A DNA stretch of 64,000 nt from Lysobacteraceae bacterium. GTDB taxonomy: Bacteria > Pseudomonadota > Gammaproteobacteria > Xanthomonadales > Xanthomonadaceae. The notes beneath the pieces were generated by a model. The model made no database searches, was not told the origin of the DNA, and worked only from the letters and a program-made list of their open reading frames with translations. The position numbers and the translations under genes are program-made. Every line of letters starts with the position of its first letter. The stretch's first letter is position 1. The stretch covers positions 62,001-126,000 of the forward strand of contig SCUI01000011.1 in assembly GCA_004297225.1 (NCBI GenBank), given 5' to 3'. Below are positions 1 to 8,993 of this stretch, one piece after another.

Positions 1-63
1 GCGCTGATGCCCAAGGCGCTGGATTACCGGGCGCGGTTCTGCGAGGCCTCAGGGACGCCGTAG
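1..63 (+). CDS. 3' end of an unidentified gene (partial)
   Basis: Frame 1 is open from the window edge to TAG at 61-63 and encodes about 20 residues ending in [12 protein letters not shown]. It would overlap the phaR stop codon tail-to-tail by 15 bases, which is common in this compact genome. The piece is too short to recognise a family, and it may be chance. The sequence upstream of the window would settle it. Confidence 0.3.
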   Translation, partial: ALMPKALDYRARFCEASGTP

Positions 64-510
64 CGCGCGGCTGCCCATGCCACCGACCAGGTTGGCCTGG
101 AACTCCTTCCACTGCTCCAGGTTGCGCTCGGTGAGCTGGTTCATCATCGCCCAGGGCGTCTGCCCGAGCATGCCGCCCATCTGCTGCCGGAACGACTGCT
201 GTTCCTCCAGGAACAACTGCATCGACCGCTCCAGGTAATTGCCCATGTAGCACTGCAGCGAATCGCCGTAGAAACGGATGATCTGGCTGAGCAGCTGCGT
301 GGACAACACCGGTTCGCCGTCCTGTTCGTGCTCGGCGATGATCTGCAGCATCACGCAGCGGGTGAGGTCGTCGCCGGTGCGCGCATCGCGCACCTGGAAC
401 TCCTCGCCTTCGACCACCAGCTGGCGGACGTCCTCGATGGTGATGTAGCTGGAGATCTCGGTGTCGTAGAGACGCCGGTTTGGATACTTCTTGATGACGC
501 GAACGGCCAT
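49..510 (-). CDS. phaR: Polyhydroxyalkanoate synthesis repressor PhaR
   Basis: A 153-residue cytoplasmic DNA- and polymer-binding regulator. In the known family PhaR represses phasin and PHA genes and is titrated off DNA by nascent PHB granules. The N-terminus, with [20 protein letters not shown], is the hallmark PHB/PHA accumulation regulator DNA-binding domain (about residues 3-63). The following half, with [13 protein letters not shown], is the accumulation-regulator domain. The C-terminal third is Gln/Met-rich ([14 protein letters not shown]), as is usual. The start is ATG at 510 with the purine-rich AGGGGGG about 7 bases upstream; a longer open frame above it has no family similarity. 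No PHA synthase lies in the window, so a role in PHA control is inferred from family only. Confidence 0.93.
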   Translation of the reverse strand: MAVRVIKKYPNRRLYDTEISSYITIEDVRQLVVEGEEFQVRDARTGDDLTRCVMLQIIAEHEQDGEPVLSTQLLSQIIRFYGDSLQCYMGNYLERSMQLFLEEQQSFRQQMGGMLGQTPWAMMNQLTERNLEQWKEFQANLVGGMGSRALRRP

Positions 511-572
511 GCCCAGCCCCCCTGGGTGAGAACCGAGCATCGCGCAGCGCGGGCGCGCTTGCAACTGCCGCG

Positions 573-1448
573 TCAACGAACCGGTCCGGCTGGAATCGCT
601 TCCGGGATGAATGCGGTGATCGCCTGGCGCAACAGCGCGGGTGGCGAAGCCGTCCCCGCGATCGCGCGCGGGTCCTGTCCCAGCGCCTGCCACGCCGCGC
701 GCAGCGCCGGCATCGGATCGCCGGCGTCCACCGGCCGCGCGGCGAGCGACTTGGACAGCTTGTGCCCGTCCGCATCGACCACCAGCGGCAGGTGCGCGTA
801 GCGCGGCGCCGGCAGTCCCAGCGCTCGTTGCAGCAACAATTGCCGCGGCGTGGACTCCAGCAGGTCGGCGCCGCGCACGACCTCGGTGATTCCCTGTTCG
901 CCATCGTCGACCACCACCGCGAGCTGGTAGGCCCACAGCCCGTCCGCGCGGCGCAGGACGAAGTCGCCGACCGCTTCGCCGACGTCCTGCTCGAAACGGC
1001 CCTGGATCGCGTCGTCGAACGCGATCCGGGTGCCCGGGGGCACGCGGAACCGCAGCGCCGGATCAGGGCGTGGTGCGCTCGCGACGCAGTGTCGGTGCAC
1101 GCCGCCGGCTTGCGCCAGCGCACTGCGGCTGCAGTGGCAGGCGAAGGCGTGGCCGGAGGCGAGCAGGCGATCCAGTGCGTCCTGGTAGAGCGCGCCGCGC
1201 GCGTGCTGCCAGGTCACTTCGCCATCGTGTTCCAGGCCGAAGGCGGCCAGGGTCCGCAACTGCCCACGGGCGGCGCCGGCGACTTCCCGTGGCGGATCCA
1301 GGTCCTCGACCCGCAGCAGCCATTGCCCGCCGGCCCGGCGTGCGAACAGCCAGCTGCCCAGTGCCGCCAGCAGCGAGCCGAAGTGCAGCGGACCGGTCGG
1401 CGAGGGCGCGAACCGGCCGCGGTAGCCAGGGTCGCGGGCAGGGGTCAT
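573..1448 (-). CDS. gluQ: Glutamyl-Q tRNA(Asp) synthetase
   Basis: A 291-residue truncated glutamyl-tRNA synthetase paralogue. Known members activate glutamate and attach it to the queuosine base at position 34 of tRNA-Asp. The N-terminal class I signature is [14 protein letters not shown] (HIGH-like) and the second signature is HKLSKS, with the Rossmann core between them. A Cys/His cluster (CHCSR, then HRHC) matches the zinc site of this family. There is no C-terminal anticodon-binding domain, and the length is right for GluQ rather than GltX. The start ATG at 1448 is the first codon in frame with family similarity. It is transcribed away from the divergent htpX, leaving about 80 bases between them. 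Confidence 0.95.
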   Translation of the reverse strand: MTPARDPGYRGRFAPSPTGPLHFGSLLAALGSWLFARRAGGQWLLRVEDLDPPREVAGAARGQLRTLAAFGLEHDGEVTWQHARGALYQDALDRLLASGHAFACHCSRSALAQAGGVHRHCVASAPRPDPALRFRVPPGTRIAFDDAIQGRFEQDVGEAVGDFVLRRADGLWAYQLAVVVDDGEQGITEVVRGADLLESTPRQLLLQRALGLPAPRYAHLPLVVDADGHKLSKSLAARPVDAGDPMPALRAAWQALGQDPRAIAGTASPPALLRQAITAFIPEAIPAGPVR

Positions 1449-1529
1449 TGCACTTGCGTTCGGGGCCCGGAGGCCACACTTTGCACCATGAAGCCGCGCC
1501 CTCCTGCGGCACCGACGGAAATGACGGGA

Positions 1530-2405
1530 ATGTTCAAGCGGGTCTTCTTGTTCGTCGCCACCAACCTCGCGGTGCTGGCGCTCCTCAGCGTGGTGATGTC
1601 CGTGCTCGGCGTCAATCCCGACCAGTTCGGGGGGCTGCTGGTGATGGCTGCGCTGTTCGGCTTCGGCGGCGCGTTCGTGTCGCTGCTGATGTCCAAGTGG
1701 ATCGCCAAGCGCAGCACCGGCGCCCAGGTCATCGGCAACCCGCGCAACGAGGCCGAGCAGTGGTTGCTGGACACGGTGCGCCGGCAGGCGCAGGCGGCGG
1801 GCATCGGCATGCCCGAGGTCGCGGTCTACGACGCGCCCGAGATCAACGCCTTCGCCACCGGAGCCAATCGCAACAAGTCGCTGGTGGCGGTGTCCACCGG
1901 GCTGTTGCGCGCGCTGGACCGCGACCAGGCCGAGGCGGTGCTCGGCCACGAGGTCAGCCACGTCGCCAACGGCGACATGGTCACCATGACCCTGCTGCAG
2001 GGCGTGCTGAATACCTTCGTGATCGTGCTCGCGCGGGTCGTCGGCCGCGTGGTCGACGGCTACCTCAGCGGCGGCCGCGACAATGGCGGCGGCGGGATCG
2101 GTTATTTCGCGGTGGTGTTCGTGCTGGACATGGTCTTCGGCCTGTTCGCCAGCATGATCGTGATGTGGTTCTCGCGGCACCGCGAGTTCCGCGCCGACGC
2201 CGGCGGCGCTTCACTGGCCGGTCGCGGCAAGATGATCTCCGCGCTTCAGGCGCTGTCGCGCAACCAGGGCGTGAACACGCTGCCCAAGGCGGTGCAGGCG
2301 TTCGGCATCGCCGGCGGCCTCGGCCACGGCCTCAAGCGCCTGTTCATGAGCCACCCTCCGCTGGAGGAGCGCATCGCCGCCCTGCAGAAGAGCGTGGTGG
2401 TGTAG
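1530..2405 (+). CDS. htpX: Membrane zinc metalloprotease HtpX
   Basis: An M48-family inner-membrane protease of 291 residues that cleaves misfolded membrane proteins, usually as part of the envelope stress response. Two N-terminal transmembrane segments ([17 protein letters not shown] and the following hydrophobic stretch) precede the catalytic HEVSH zinc motif (about residue 140). Two more membrane helices and the third ligand region FRADAGG follow. The C-terminal [11 protein letters not shown] is characteristic. The start is set at ATG 1530 (MFKRVFLF), matching the family N-terminus; in-frame ATGs at 1521 and 1488 are possible but add residues not expected in the family. The TAG stop at 2403-2405 lies inside a GTAG repeat unit. 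Confidence 0.95.
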   Translation: MFKRVFLFVATNLAVLALLSVVMSVLGVNPDQFGGLLVMAALFGFGGAFVSLLMSKWIAKRSTGAQVIGNPRNEAEQWLLDTVRRQAQAAGIGMPEVAVYDAPEINAFATGANRNKSLVAVSTGLLRALDRDQAEAVLGHEVSHVANGDMVTMTLLQGVLNTFVIVLARVVGRVVDGYLSGGRDNGGGGIGYFAVVFVLDMVFGLFASMIVMWFSRHREFRADAGGASLAGRGKMISALQALSRNQGVNTLPKAVQAFGIAGGLGHGLKRLFMSHPPLEERIAALQKSVVV

Positions 2406-2462
2406 CGCCCGACCCATGGTCGGGCGACCTTCGAAAAGCAGCCGGCCATGGGTCGGCCCTAC
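2402..2462. repeat. Pair of GTAG-type REP units between htpX and fimX
   Basis: Two inverted REP units fill the 53 bases between the convergent genes. Unit 1 starts GTAG (2402-2405), then a perfect 9-bp stem CGCCCGACC / GGTCGGGCG (2406-2414, 2418-2426) around CAT. Unit 2 is in reverse, with stem 2441-2447 / 2451-2457 around ATG, ending CTAC (2459-2462). The stops of both flanking genes are the TAG within GTAG. The shape and the GTAG head match the REP (GTAG/SMAG-like) elements known in Stenotrophomonas and Xanthomonas. The paired hairpins may also terminate transcription from both sides. A third copy is at 62357-62381. Confidence 0.85.
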
Positions 2463-4534
2463 TCGAAGTCGTAAGTCATCTCCGGCCCGGCCGGCGCGAG
2501 GAAGTTGCCCTCGACGTAGTCGACGCCGCCGGAGAACAGGATCGCCATGCTCGCGGCGTCCTGCACGAACTCGGCGATGGTGCGGATGCCCATGCTGCTC
2601 GCCTTCTCGGCGATCTCCTTGATCCGCTGCTGGTTGGCGGCGTTCTTCGGCAGGTCCTCGGTGAAGCTGCGGTCGAGCTTGATGTAGGCCGGGTCGAAGT
2701 GCTGCAACAACTGGAACGAGTCCAGGCCGATGCCGAACTGCTCCAGGCCGACCCTGCAGCGGCTGTAGGCGAGGGTCACGGCGAAGTCCTGTGCCGCACG
2801 CAGGTGGGTGAATACCTTGGCCTCGGACAGCTGCAGCACCAGCCGCTCGCCGTCCACCTTGTGCGCGGCCAGTTGCTCGTTGACGAATTTCGCCAGGGTG
2901 TCGTCGGCCAGCGACGCCTGGGTGATCTTCACCATCAGCGTCACCGGCTGGCCCGAGCGCTGCCGCTCGGCCAGTACCTTGATCGCCCGGCCCACCACCC
3001 AGCGGTCGATCTCCCAGAGCAGGCCGTGTTCTTCGGCGATCTGCTGGAAGCTCAGCGGCGGCACCATCTCGCCGGCGCCGACGTCCAGGCGGATATAGGA
3101 CTCGTACATCGCGCCGGTCTCGCCCTGCAGGCTGATCACCGGCTGGTAGTGGAGCAGGAAGCGGTCGTTGTCGAGCGCGTCGCGCAGGTGGCTCACCCAG
3201 GCCTGCACGCGTTCCTGTTCGGCGCGGTCCACGGCACCAGGGTCGAACACCTCGCAGCGGTTGCCGCCGACGTTGATCGAGGCCTGCACGCCCTCGGTGG
3301 CCTTGGTCAGCACCTGGCTGACGCTGGCGATCTTCTCGCCGATCTGCACGCCGCCGATGCTGACGGTGATCGCCGCCGAACGCTCCCCGATCTCGACCAC
3401 GTGCGAGGCGAAGGCCTCGCGGATGCGCTCGGCCAGGGCCATCGTCGCGACATGGTCGCCGCGCACCAGCGCCGCCAGGGTGTGCTCGCCGAAGCGCGCG
3501 GTCGCCGCTTCCTCGCCGAGCACGCCCTGCAGCCGCTCGGCCAGCCCGCGCAGCAGCGCGTCGGCCGAATCCAGGCCGATTTCCTGCAGCAGCCGCTGGT
3601 AATGGTCGGGTTCGATCAGCACCAGGCCGAACTGGCCCTTGCGCTGCGCCGCCTCCGCCACCGCGTCCTCGAGCCCGTGGAGGAAGGTCTGGCGATTGAG
3701 CAGGCCGGTGACCTGGTCGCGCTGGCGCAGCTCCTCGACCTCGCGGGCGAGTTCGGGATCGAGCTCCTGGCGGCGGAACACCACCTGCAGGCAGGGCTCG
3801 CCCTCGTACATCGCCTGGGTGAATTCCATCACCGCCGGGAATTCGTTGCCTTCGCCGTCGATCGCCTTCAGCTCGTAGCGCGGCGGCGGCGGCTCGCCCT
3901 TGCTCAGGCCCTTGAGCAGGGCCTTGAAACCGCCGACGTGCTGGGGCGCGACCATGTCGAGCAGGGACATGCCCTCCAGGTCGTCGAAGGACTCGAAATC
4001 GAACATCTCCATGTACGCCGCGTTGGCGCGGATGTGCATGCCTTCGTGGATGTAGGCGATCGGGTCGCGGGAGGATTCGATCAGCGCGTCGCAGCGGCGC
4101 TCGGTCTCGCGGACCTGGGCCTCGAGCCGGCGCAGCATGCGCCGTGCCTCCAGGTCGCCCCATTCGGTGCGGACCACGCCCAGCATCTGCTGCGGCTGGT
4201 GGCGCAGGGCGATGCCGCGCACGCCGGCGGCCAGCGCCTGGGTGAGGGCGGCATCGTCCACCTGGTCCACCACGGCGACCACCGGCAGGTCCTTGCCGCT
4301 GGCCTTCACGCACTCCAGCACCTGTGCCAGCGTGACCGCCGTGGCCGATTGCGCCGCCAGCACCAGGTCGACCGGCTGGGCGTCCATCAGCTCGATCAGC
4401 TCGTCGCAGGTCGCCGGCCGCTGCGGGCGAACGGCGATGCCGGCGTTGCGCAGCGTGCTGACGATGGCCTCGGCCGCTTCGACGCTGTCGTCGACGATCA
4501 CGAGGCGCAGCGCTTGGTCTTGTCCGTTGGCCAT
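2459..4534 (-). CDS. fimX: FimX-type REC-PAS-degenerate GGDEF-EAL protein
   Basis: A 691-residue cytoplasmic protein, the same length as Pseudomonas FimX, the c-di-GMP receptor that works with PilZ and PilB in type IV pilus assembly and twitching. Order: receiver-like domain (about 8-125), PAS (about 140-255), GGDEF-like (about 265-425), EAL-like (about 440-690). Both output domains look catalytically dead. GGDEF is replaced by FGEHT. EAL is replaced by ESY, the metal-binding Asn by Lys (VKITQ), and DDFG by EQFG, while a KLDRSF and an AEFV region remain. This pattern fits a binding rather than an enzymatic protein. The TAG stop lies in the REP pair. A different degenerate scaffold protein is possible, but length and order favour FimX. 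Confidence 0.85.
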   Translation of the reverse strand: MANGQDQALRLVIVDDSVEAAEAIVSTLRNAGIAVRPQRPATCDELIELMDAQPVDLVLAAQSATAVTLAQVLECVKASGKDLPVVAVVDQVDDAALTQALAAGVRGIALRHQPQQMLGVVRTEWGDLEARRMLRRLEAQVRETERRCDALIESSRDPIAYIHEGMHIRANAAYMEMFDFESFDDLEGMSLLDMVAPQHVGGFKALLKGLSKGEPPPPRYELKAIDGEGNEFPAVMEFTQAMYEGEPCLQVVFRRQELDPELAREVEELRQRDQVTGLLNRQTFLHGLEDAVAEAAQRKGQFGLVLIEPDHYQRLLQEIGLDSADALLRGLAERLQGVLGEEAATARFGEHTLAALVRGDHVATMALAERIREAFASHVVEIGERSAAITVSIGGVQIGEKIASVSQVLTKATEGVQASINVGGNRCEVFDPGAVDRAEQERVQAWVSHLRDALDNDRFLLHYQPVISLQGETGAMYESYIRLDVGAGEMVPPLSFQQIAEEHGLLWEIDRWVVGRAIKVLAERQRSGQPVTLMVKITQASLADDTLAKFVNEQLAAHKVDGERLVLQLSEAKVFTHLRAAQDFAVTLAYSRCRVGLEQFGIGLDSFQLLQHFDPAYIKLDRSFTEDLPKNAANQQRIKEIAEKASSMGIRTIAEFVQDAASMAILFSGGVDYVEGNFLAPAGPEMTYDFE

Positions 4535-4612
4535 GGCGTCAGGTTTTCTACACGATGCCCGCGACCGCGTCCATGGCGAGCGTGCATCCGGGTGCTTGGA
4601 GGCGGGCCTCCA

Positions 4613-5632
4613 TCACAGCGGCCGCTTGCCCGGATCACCGGGGATTTCCCGTACCAGGCGAGGCACCAGGTAGCCGGGCAGGCGTGCCGCCAGCGCCTGG
4701 TGCAGTGCACGCGCGGCGTCGTCGCCGACCTCGAAATGCGCGGTGCCGGCGACACGGTCGAGCTGGTGCAGGTAATAGGGCAGCACGCCGGCCAGGTAGC
4801 CGCGCTCGCACAGATCCGCCAGTGCGTCCACCGAATCGTTGACTCCGCGCAGCAGCACCGCCTGGTTCAGCAGCACGGCGCCGGTTTCGCGCAGCCGCGC
4901 CATCGCCGCATCCACGCCCTGGTCGAATTCACGGGCATGGTTGGCGTGCACGACCACCGACACCGGCCAGGGCAGCGCGCGCAACCAGCCCAGCAGTTCC
5001 GCGTCCACGCGCTCGGGCAGCACCACCGGCAGGCGGCTGTGGACGCGCAGGCGGCGCACGTGCGGCACGGCGGCGAGCGCATCGGTGAGTTCGGCCAGCT
5101 TGTGCGTCGCCAGCGACAGCGGGTCGCCGCCGGAGAGGATCACCTCGTGCAGCGTCGGGTCCGCGGCGATCGCGGCCACCGCCTCGCGCCACTGGCCCGC
5201 GGCGGCGGTCTCCTCGGCATAGGGGAAATGGCGGCGGAAGCAGTAACGGCAGTTGATCGCGCACGAACCGGTGGCGACCAGCAGCGCGCGTCCCCGGTAC
5301 TTGCGGATCACGCCATGGGCGGCGCGCGCGGCGCCGTCGCCGACCGCGTCCAGCACGAAGCCGGGCACCACCCGTTCCTCCTCGAGCACCGGCAGCACCT
5401 GCCGCAGCAGCGGGTCGCATGGGTCGCCGTGGCGCATCCGCGCGACGAAGCCGCGCGGCACCCGCAGCGGGAATTGCGCCGCGGCGGCCTGCGACAGGCC
5501 GGCGCCCAGCTGGGCGAGGCCGAGCAGCGCCAGCAACTCGCGCGGATCGCGCACCGCGTCGCGCCAGGCCCGCTTCCAGTCGGCCGGCTCCGGTTCGATG
5601 GGCTGCAGGGCGGGCGGGGCAGCGGTTATCAT
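4613..5632 (-). CDS. epmB: EF-P beta-lysylation protein EpmB (lysine 2,3-aminomutase-like)
   Basis: A 339-residue radical-SAM enzyme. In gammaproteobacteria EpmB makes (R)-beta-lysine, which EpmA then attaches to the tip lysine of elongation factor P. The radical-SAM cluster motif is CAINCRYCFRR, and the typical aminomutase features ILSGGDPL and LNQAVLLRGVND follow. The protein is shorter than catabolic lysine 2,3-aminomutases and lacks their C-terminal extension. The divergent neighbour, 61 bases away, is efp, its substrate, which makes the assignment strong. The start is ATG at 5632. A TAAAAT box (5642-5647 on this strand) sits only 9 bases upstream, so the transcript may be nearly leaderless. 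No epmA is in the window. Confidence 0.94.
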   Translation of the reverse strand: MITAAPPALQPIEPEPADWKRAWRDAVRDPRELLALLGLAQLGAGLSQAAAAQFPLRVPRGFVARMRHGDPCDPLLRQVLPVLEEERVVPGFVLDAVGDGAARAAHGVIRKYRGRALLVATGSCAINCRYCFRRHFPYAEETAAAGQWREAVAAIAADPTLHEVILSGGDPLSLATHKLAELTDALAAVPHVRRLRVHSRLPVVLPERVDAELLGWLRALPWPVSVVVHANHAREFDQGVDAAMARLRETGAVLLNQAVLLRGVNDSVDALADLCERGYLAGVLPYYLHQLDRVAGTAHFEVGDDAARALHQALAARLPGYLVPRLVREIPGDPGKRPL

Positions 5633-5693
5633 GACCGACCTATTTTAACCGGCCCCCGGCAATTCCCGGGCACCGCCGCCAGCAGGAGCATCG

Positions 5694-6260
5694 ATGGCCA
5701 CCCTCGGCATGAACGACGTCAAGAACGGGCAGAAGATCCTGGTCAACAACGAACCGGCGATCATCACCGACACCGAGTACGTCAAGCCGGGCAAGGGCCA
5801 GGCCTTCACCCGGGTGAAGTACCGCAGCATCCGCAGCGGCCGCGTGCAGGAAATCACCATGAAGGCGACCGATTCGCTGGAAACCGCCGACGTGGTCGAT
5901 ACCGACATGCAGTACCTGTACTCGGACGGCGAGTACTGGCATTTCATGAACCCCGAGTCCTTCGAACAGGTCCAGGCCGACAAGGCAGGCATGGGCGGCG
6001 CGGAGAAGTGGCTCAAGGGCGAGGAGGAATGCGTGGTGACGCTGTGGAACGGCTCGCCGATCATGGTCACCCCGCCGAACTTCGTCGAACTGAAGATCGT
6101 CGAGACCGACCCCGGCGTGCGCGGCGACACCTCCGGCGGCGGCGGCAAGCCGGCGACCCTGGAGACCGGGGCCGTGGTGCGCGTGCCGCTGTTCGTCGGC
6201 CAGGACGAGGTGATCAAGGTGGACACCCGCTCCGGCGAATACGTCTCGCGCGTCAAGTAA
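5694..6260 (+). CDS. efp: Translation elongation factor P
   Basis: A 188-residue tRNA-shaped protein that binds between the P and E sites and rescues ribosomes stalled on polyproline stretches. Three beta-barrel domains are evident: the KOW-like domain with loop [11 protein letters not shown] carrying the tip lysine (residue 34, the EpmA/EpmB target), the middle OB domain with [12 protein letters not shown], and the C-terminal OB domain with the family signature [17 protein letters not shown] ending in GEYVSRVK. The start ATG at 5694 follows AGGAG at 7 bases. It is divergent from epmB and followed after 3 bases by mtaD. A paralogue (efpL) is at 46787-47353. Confidence 0.98.
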   Translation: MATLGMNDVKNGQKILVNNEPAIITDTEYVKPGKGQAFTRVKYRSIRSGRVQEITMKATDSLETADVVDTDMQYLYSDGEYWHFMNPESFEQVQADKAGMGGAEKWLKGEEECVVTLWNGSPIMVTPPNFVELKIVETDPGVRGDTSGGGGKPATLETGAVVRVPLFVGQDEVIKVDTRSGEYVSRVK

Positions 6261-6263
6261 GCG

Positions 6264-7607
6264 ATGACGCCAGGCGCGCCGGAACCCTGCGACCTGCTGA
6301 TCGAGGCCGGCTGGGTCGTGCCGGTCGAGCCGCACGGCGTGGTGCTGGAAGGCCACGCGGTGGCGGTGCGCGGGGCGCACATCGTCGCGGTGTTGCCGGC
6401 GGCCGAGGCGCGCGCGCGCTTCGAGGCGGCCGAGATCGTCTCGCGGCCGGATTCGGTGCTGTTGCCGGGCCTGGTCAACGCCCACGTCCACAATCCGATG
6501 ACGCTGCTGCGCGGCGTCGCCGACGACCTGCCGCTGAAGGTCTGGCTGCAGCAGCACATCTGGCCGATCGAAGCCGAGGTGATCGGACCTGGCTTCGTCG
6601 CCGACGGCGTCGCGCTGGCGATCGCCGAGATGCTGCGCGGCGGCACCACCAGCTGCAACGAAAACTACTTCTTCCCCGACGTCCAGGCTGCGACCTACCA
6701 GCGGCATGGCTTCCGCGCCCGCGTCGGCCTGCCGGTGATCGACTTCCCCACCGCCTGGGCGCGCAGCGACGACGAATACTTCGACCGTGCCGGCGAAGTC
6801 CATGACCAGTGGCGCGACGATCCGCTGGTGGCGACCGCGTTCGCGCCGCACGCGCCGTACACGGTGTCCGACGCCAACTTCGAACGTATCCGCATGCTCG
6901 CCGACCAGCTCGACGTGCCGGTGCACCTGCACCTGCACGAGACGGCGCAGGAAATCGGGCAATCGCAGGAGAAGCACGGACAGCGGCCACTGGCGCGGAT
7001 GGACCGCCTGGGCCTGGTCAACGACCGCCTGGTCGCCGTGCACATGGCGCACCTCACCGACGCCGAGATCGCGCTGTGCGCGCAGCGCGGCGCCAGCGTG
7101 GTGCATTGCCCGGAATCCAACCTCAAGCTGGCCTCGGGCTTCTGCCGCGCGGCCGACCTGGCGGCTGCCGGCGTGAACCTCGCGCTGGGTACCGACGGTT
7201 GTGCCAGCAACAACGACCTCGACATGTTCGGCGAAACCCGCACCGCGGCGTTGCTGGCCAAGGCCGTGGCGCAGGACGCCGCCGCGCTGGATGCAGCCAC
7301 CGCGCTGCGCGCCGCCACGCTCGGCGGGGCGAAGGCGCTGGGTTTCGACCACCTGGTCGGTTCGATCGAGCCCGGCAAGCAGGCCGACCTCGCGCTGGTC
7401 GACCTGTCGCCGCTGGAAACCCAGCCGCTGCACCACGTGCTGTCGCAGCTGGTCTACGCCACCGGGCGCCAGCAGGTGACCGACGTCTGGATCGCCGGGC
7501 GCGCGAGGTTGCGCGAGCGGCGCCTGCAGGACATGGACGAAGCGGCACTGGTCGCCAATGCGCGGCAGTGGCGCGAGCGCATCGCCGCGATCAGGATCCC
7601 GGGATGA
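6264..7607 (+). CDS. mtaD: 5'-methylthioadenosine / S-adenosylhomocysteine deaminase family amidohydrolase
   Basis: A 447-residue zinc amidohydrolase of the TRZ/ATZ and cytosine-deaminase-like group. The metal ligands are visible: HVH in [26 protein letters not shown], and [10 protein letters not shown], with the HMAHL segment between. In Pseudomonas aeruginosa the equivalent gene sits directly before ubiG and mupP and encodes methylthioadenosine deaminase; the same order here supports MTA to methylthioinosine. It starts at ATG 6264, 3 bases after efp, and overlaps ubiG by ATGA. Together with mtnBDC (41-43 kb) it points to MTA recycling by the deamination route. A different nucleoside or guanine-type substrate cannot be ruled out. 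Confidence 0.87.
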   Translation: MTPGAPEPCDLLIEAGWVVPVEPHGVVLEGHAVAVRGAHIVAVLPAAEARARFEAAEIVSRPDSVLLPGLVNAHVHNPMTLLRGVADDLPLKVWLQQHIWPIEAEVIGPGFVADGVALAIAEMLRGGTTSCNENYFFPDVQAATYQRHGFRARVGLPVIDFPTAWARSDDEYFDRAGEVHDQWRDDPLVATAFAPHAPYTVSDANFERIRMLADQLDVPVHLHLHETAQEIGQSQEKHGQRPLARMDRLGLVNDRLVAVHMAHLTDAEIALCAQRGASVVHCPESNLKLASGFCRAADLAAAGVNLALGTDGCASNNDLDMFGETRTAALLAKAVAQDAAALDAATALRAATLGGAKALGFDHLVGSIEPGKQADLALVDLSPLETQPLHHVLSQLVYATGRQQVTDVWIAGRARLRERRLQDMDEAALVANARQWRERIAAIRIPG

Positions 7608-8320
7608 CCGCGCCCGCCGCCAATGCGTCCCAGGCCGAGCTGGACAAGTTCAACGCGCTTGCCAGCCGTTGGTGGGACCCGCGGGGCCCGCAGAAGGCGC
7701 TGCATGCGCTGAATCCGGCGCGGCTGGACTACGTGGCCGCGCGGACGACGTTGCGCGAGGCGCGGGTACTCGATGTCGGCTGCGGTGGCGGCCTGCTCAG
7801 CGAGGCGCTGGCCGCGCGCGGCGCGCAGGTCACCGCGATCGACCTGGCGCCGGACCTGCTGCAGGTCGCGCGCCTGCACGGACTGGAATCCGGCCTCACG
7901 GTGGATTACCGGTTGACTGGCGTCGAGGCAGTGGCGGCGCAAGAGCCGAGCGCGTTCGACGCGATCACGTGCATGGAAATGCTCGAGCACGTGCCGGATC
8001 CGGCCTCGGTGGTCGCCGCCTGCGCCACGCTGCTGCGTCCTGGCGGCCGCCTGTTCCTGTCCACGCTGAACCGCACGCCCGCGGCGTTCGCGCTGGCGAT
8101 CGTCGGCGCCGAATACGTGGCGCGGATGTTGCCGCGCGGCACCCACCAGTACCGGGATTTCATCCGTCCATCGGAACTGGCCGCCTGGCTGCGCGCGGCA
8201 GGCCTGGAACTCGAGGACGTCAGCGGCCTGGCCTACGAGCCCTGGCGCGACGGCGCACGCCTGTCCACGCGCACCGACGTCAACTACCTTGCCAGCGCGG
8301 TGAAGCCCGATGCCGCCTGA
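7604..8320 (+). CDS. ubiG: Ubiquinone biosynthesis O-methyltransferase UbiG
   Basis: A 238-residue SAM-dependent methyltransferase that performs both O-methylations of ubiquinone synthesis. The SAM-binding glycine motif is [16 protein letters not shown], followed by the acidic AIDLAPDLL and the post-motif [11 protein letters not shown]. The N-terminal [20 protein letters not shown] is diagnostic of UbiG (Coq3), and the [12 protein letters not shown] segment is also typical. The start ATG at 7604 overlaps the mtaD stop by ATGA, and its end overlaps the next gene by 11 bases, so the run is probably one transcript with coupled translation. Confidence 0.96.
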   Translation: MTAPAANASQAELDKFNALASRWWDPRGPQKALHALNPARLDYVAARTTLREARVLDVGCGGGLLSEALAARGAQVTAIDLAPDLLQVARLHGLESGLTVDYRLTGVEAVAAQEPSAFDAITCMEMLEHVPDPASVVAACATLLRPGGRLFLSTLNRTPAAFALAIVGAEYVARMLPRGTHQYRDFIRPSELAAWLRAAGLELEDVSGLAYEPWRDGARLSTRTDVNYLASAVKPDAA

Positions 8321-8987
8321 CATGCTGGGGCAGGGCAGTTTCCCGCCGCTGGTCCTGTTCGATCTCGACGGCACGCTGCTCGACAGCGCGCCGGACTTCG
8401 TCGCCACCCTGGGCGTGCTGCGCTCGCGCCACGGCATGCCGCCGATATCCGAAGACGCGCTGCGGCCGCATGTGTCCAAGGGCTCGCGGGCGATGTTGCG
8501 CGCCGCGTTCCCGAACATCGACGAGGCCGGGCGCGAAGCGCTGGTGCAACCCTTCCTCGACATCTACCGCGGCGAACTGGGCCGCCACGGCGGGCCATTC
8601 GACGGCGTGGAAGCGCTGCTGTCGGGAATCGAGGACGCCGGTTCGCGCTGGGGCATCGTCACCAACAAGCCCGAGGCGCTTGCGCGTGCACTGATGCCGC
8701 TGCTGGGCTGGGACAAGCGCTGCGCGGTGCTGGTGGGCGGCGACACGCTGCCGGTGAGCAAGCCCGATCCGTTGCCCTTGCTGCACGCGGCGCGGGCGCA
8801 GTCGCTGGCCGCCGGCGAATGCGCCTATGTCGGCGACGACGAGCGCGACATCATTGCCGCACGCGCCGCCGGCATGCCGGCGCTGGTCGCGTTGTGGGGC
8901 TACCGCCTGGACACCGACGATCCGCTGGCATGGCAGGCGCAGGGTCTGTTCGACACCCCGCGCGACCTGCTCGCCCACTGGGCGTAG
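8310..8987 (+). CDS. mupP: HAD phosphatase, MupP / phosphoglycolate phosphatase-like
   Basis: A 225-residue haloacid-dehalogenase phosphatase with the nucleophile motif [15 protein letters not shown], threonine motif IVTNKPE, the lysine in SKPDPLPL, and the acidic motif VGDDERD. Sequence alone would give Gph (2-phosphoglycolate phosphatase). The conserved position immediately after mtaD and ubiG is that of Pseudomonas MupP, which dephosphorylates N-acetylmuramate 6-phosphate in peptidoglycan recycling, so MupP is the preferred call. ATG 8310 overlaps the end of ubiG and has GGTGAAG upstream; ATG 8322 is the alternative. The choice between the two substrates is an inference from context. Confidence 0.78.
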   Translation: MPPDMLGQGSFPPLVLFDLDGTLLDSAPDFVATLGVLRSRHGMPPISEDALRPHVSKGSRAMLRAAFPNIDEAGREALVQPFLDIYRGELGRHGGPFDGVEALLSGIEDAGSRWGIVTNKPEALARALMPLLGWDKRCAVLVGGDTLPVSKPDPLPLLHAARAQSLAAGECAYVGDDERDIIAARAAGMPALVALWGYRLDTDDPLAWQAQGLFDTPRDLLAHWA

Positions 8988-8993
8988 CGCGAC

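Noticed and set aside
1070-6805. A very long plus-strand open frame of about 1,900 codons
   Set aside because: It runs antisense to or out of frame with gluQ, htpX, fimX, epmB and efp. Its protein is Arg/Ala/Gly/His-rich low complexity, the usual shadow of high-GC coding sequence.
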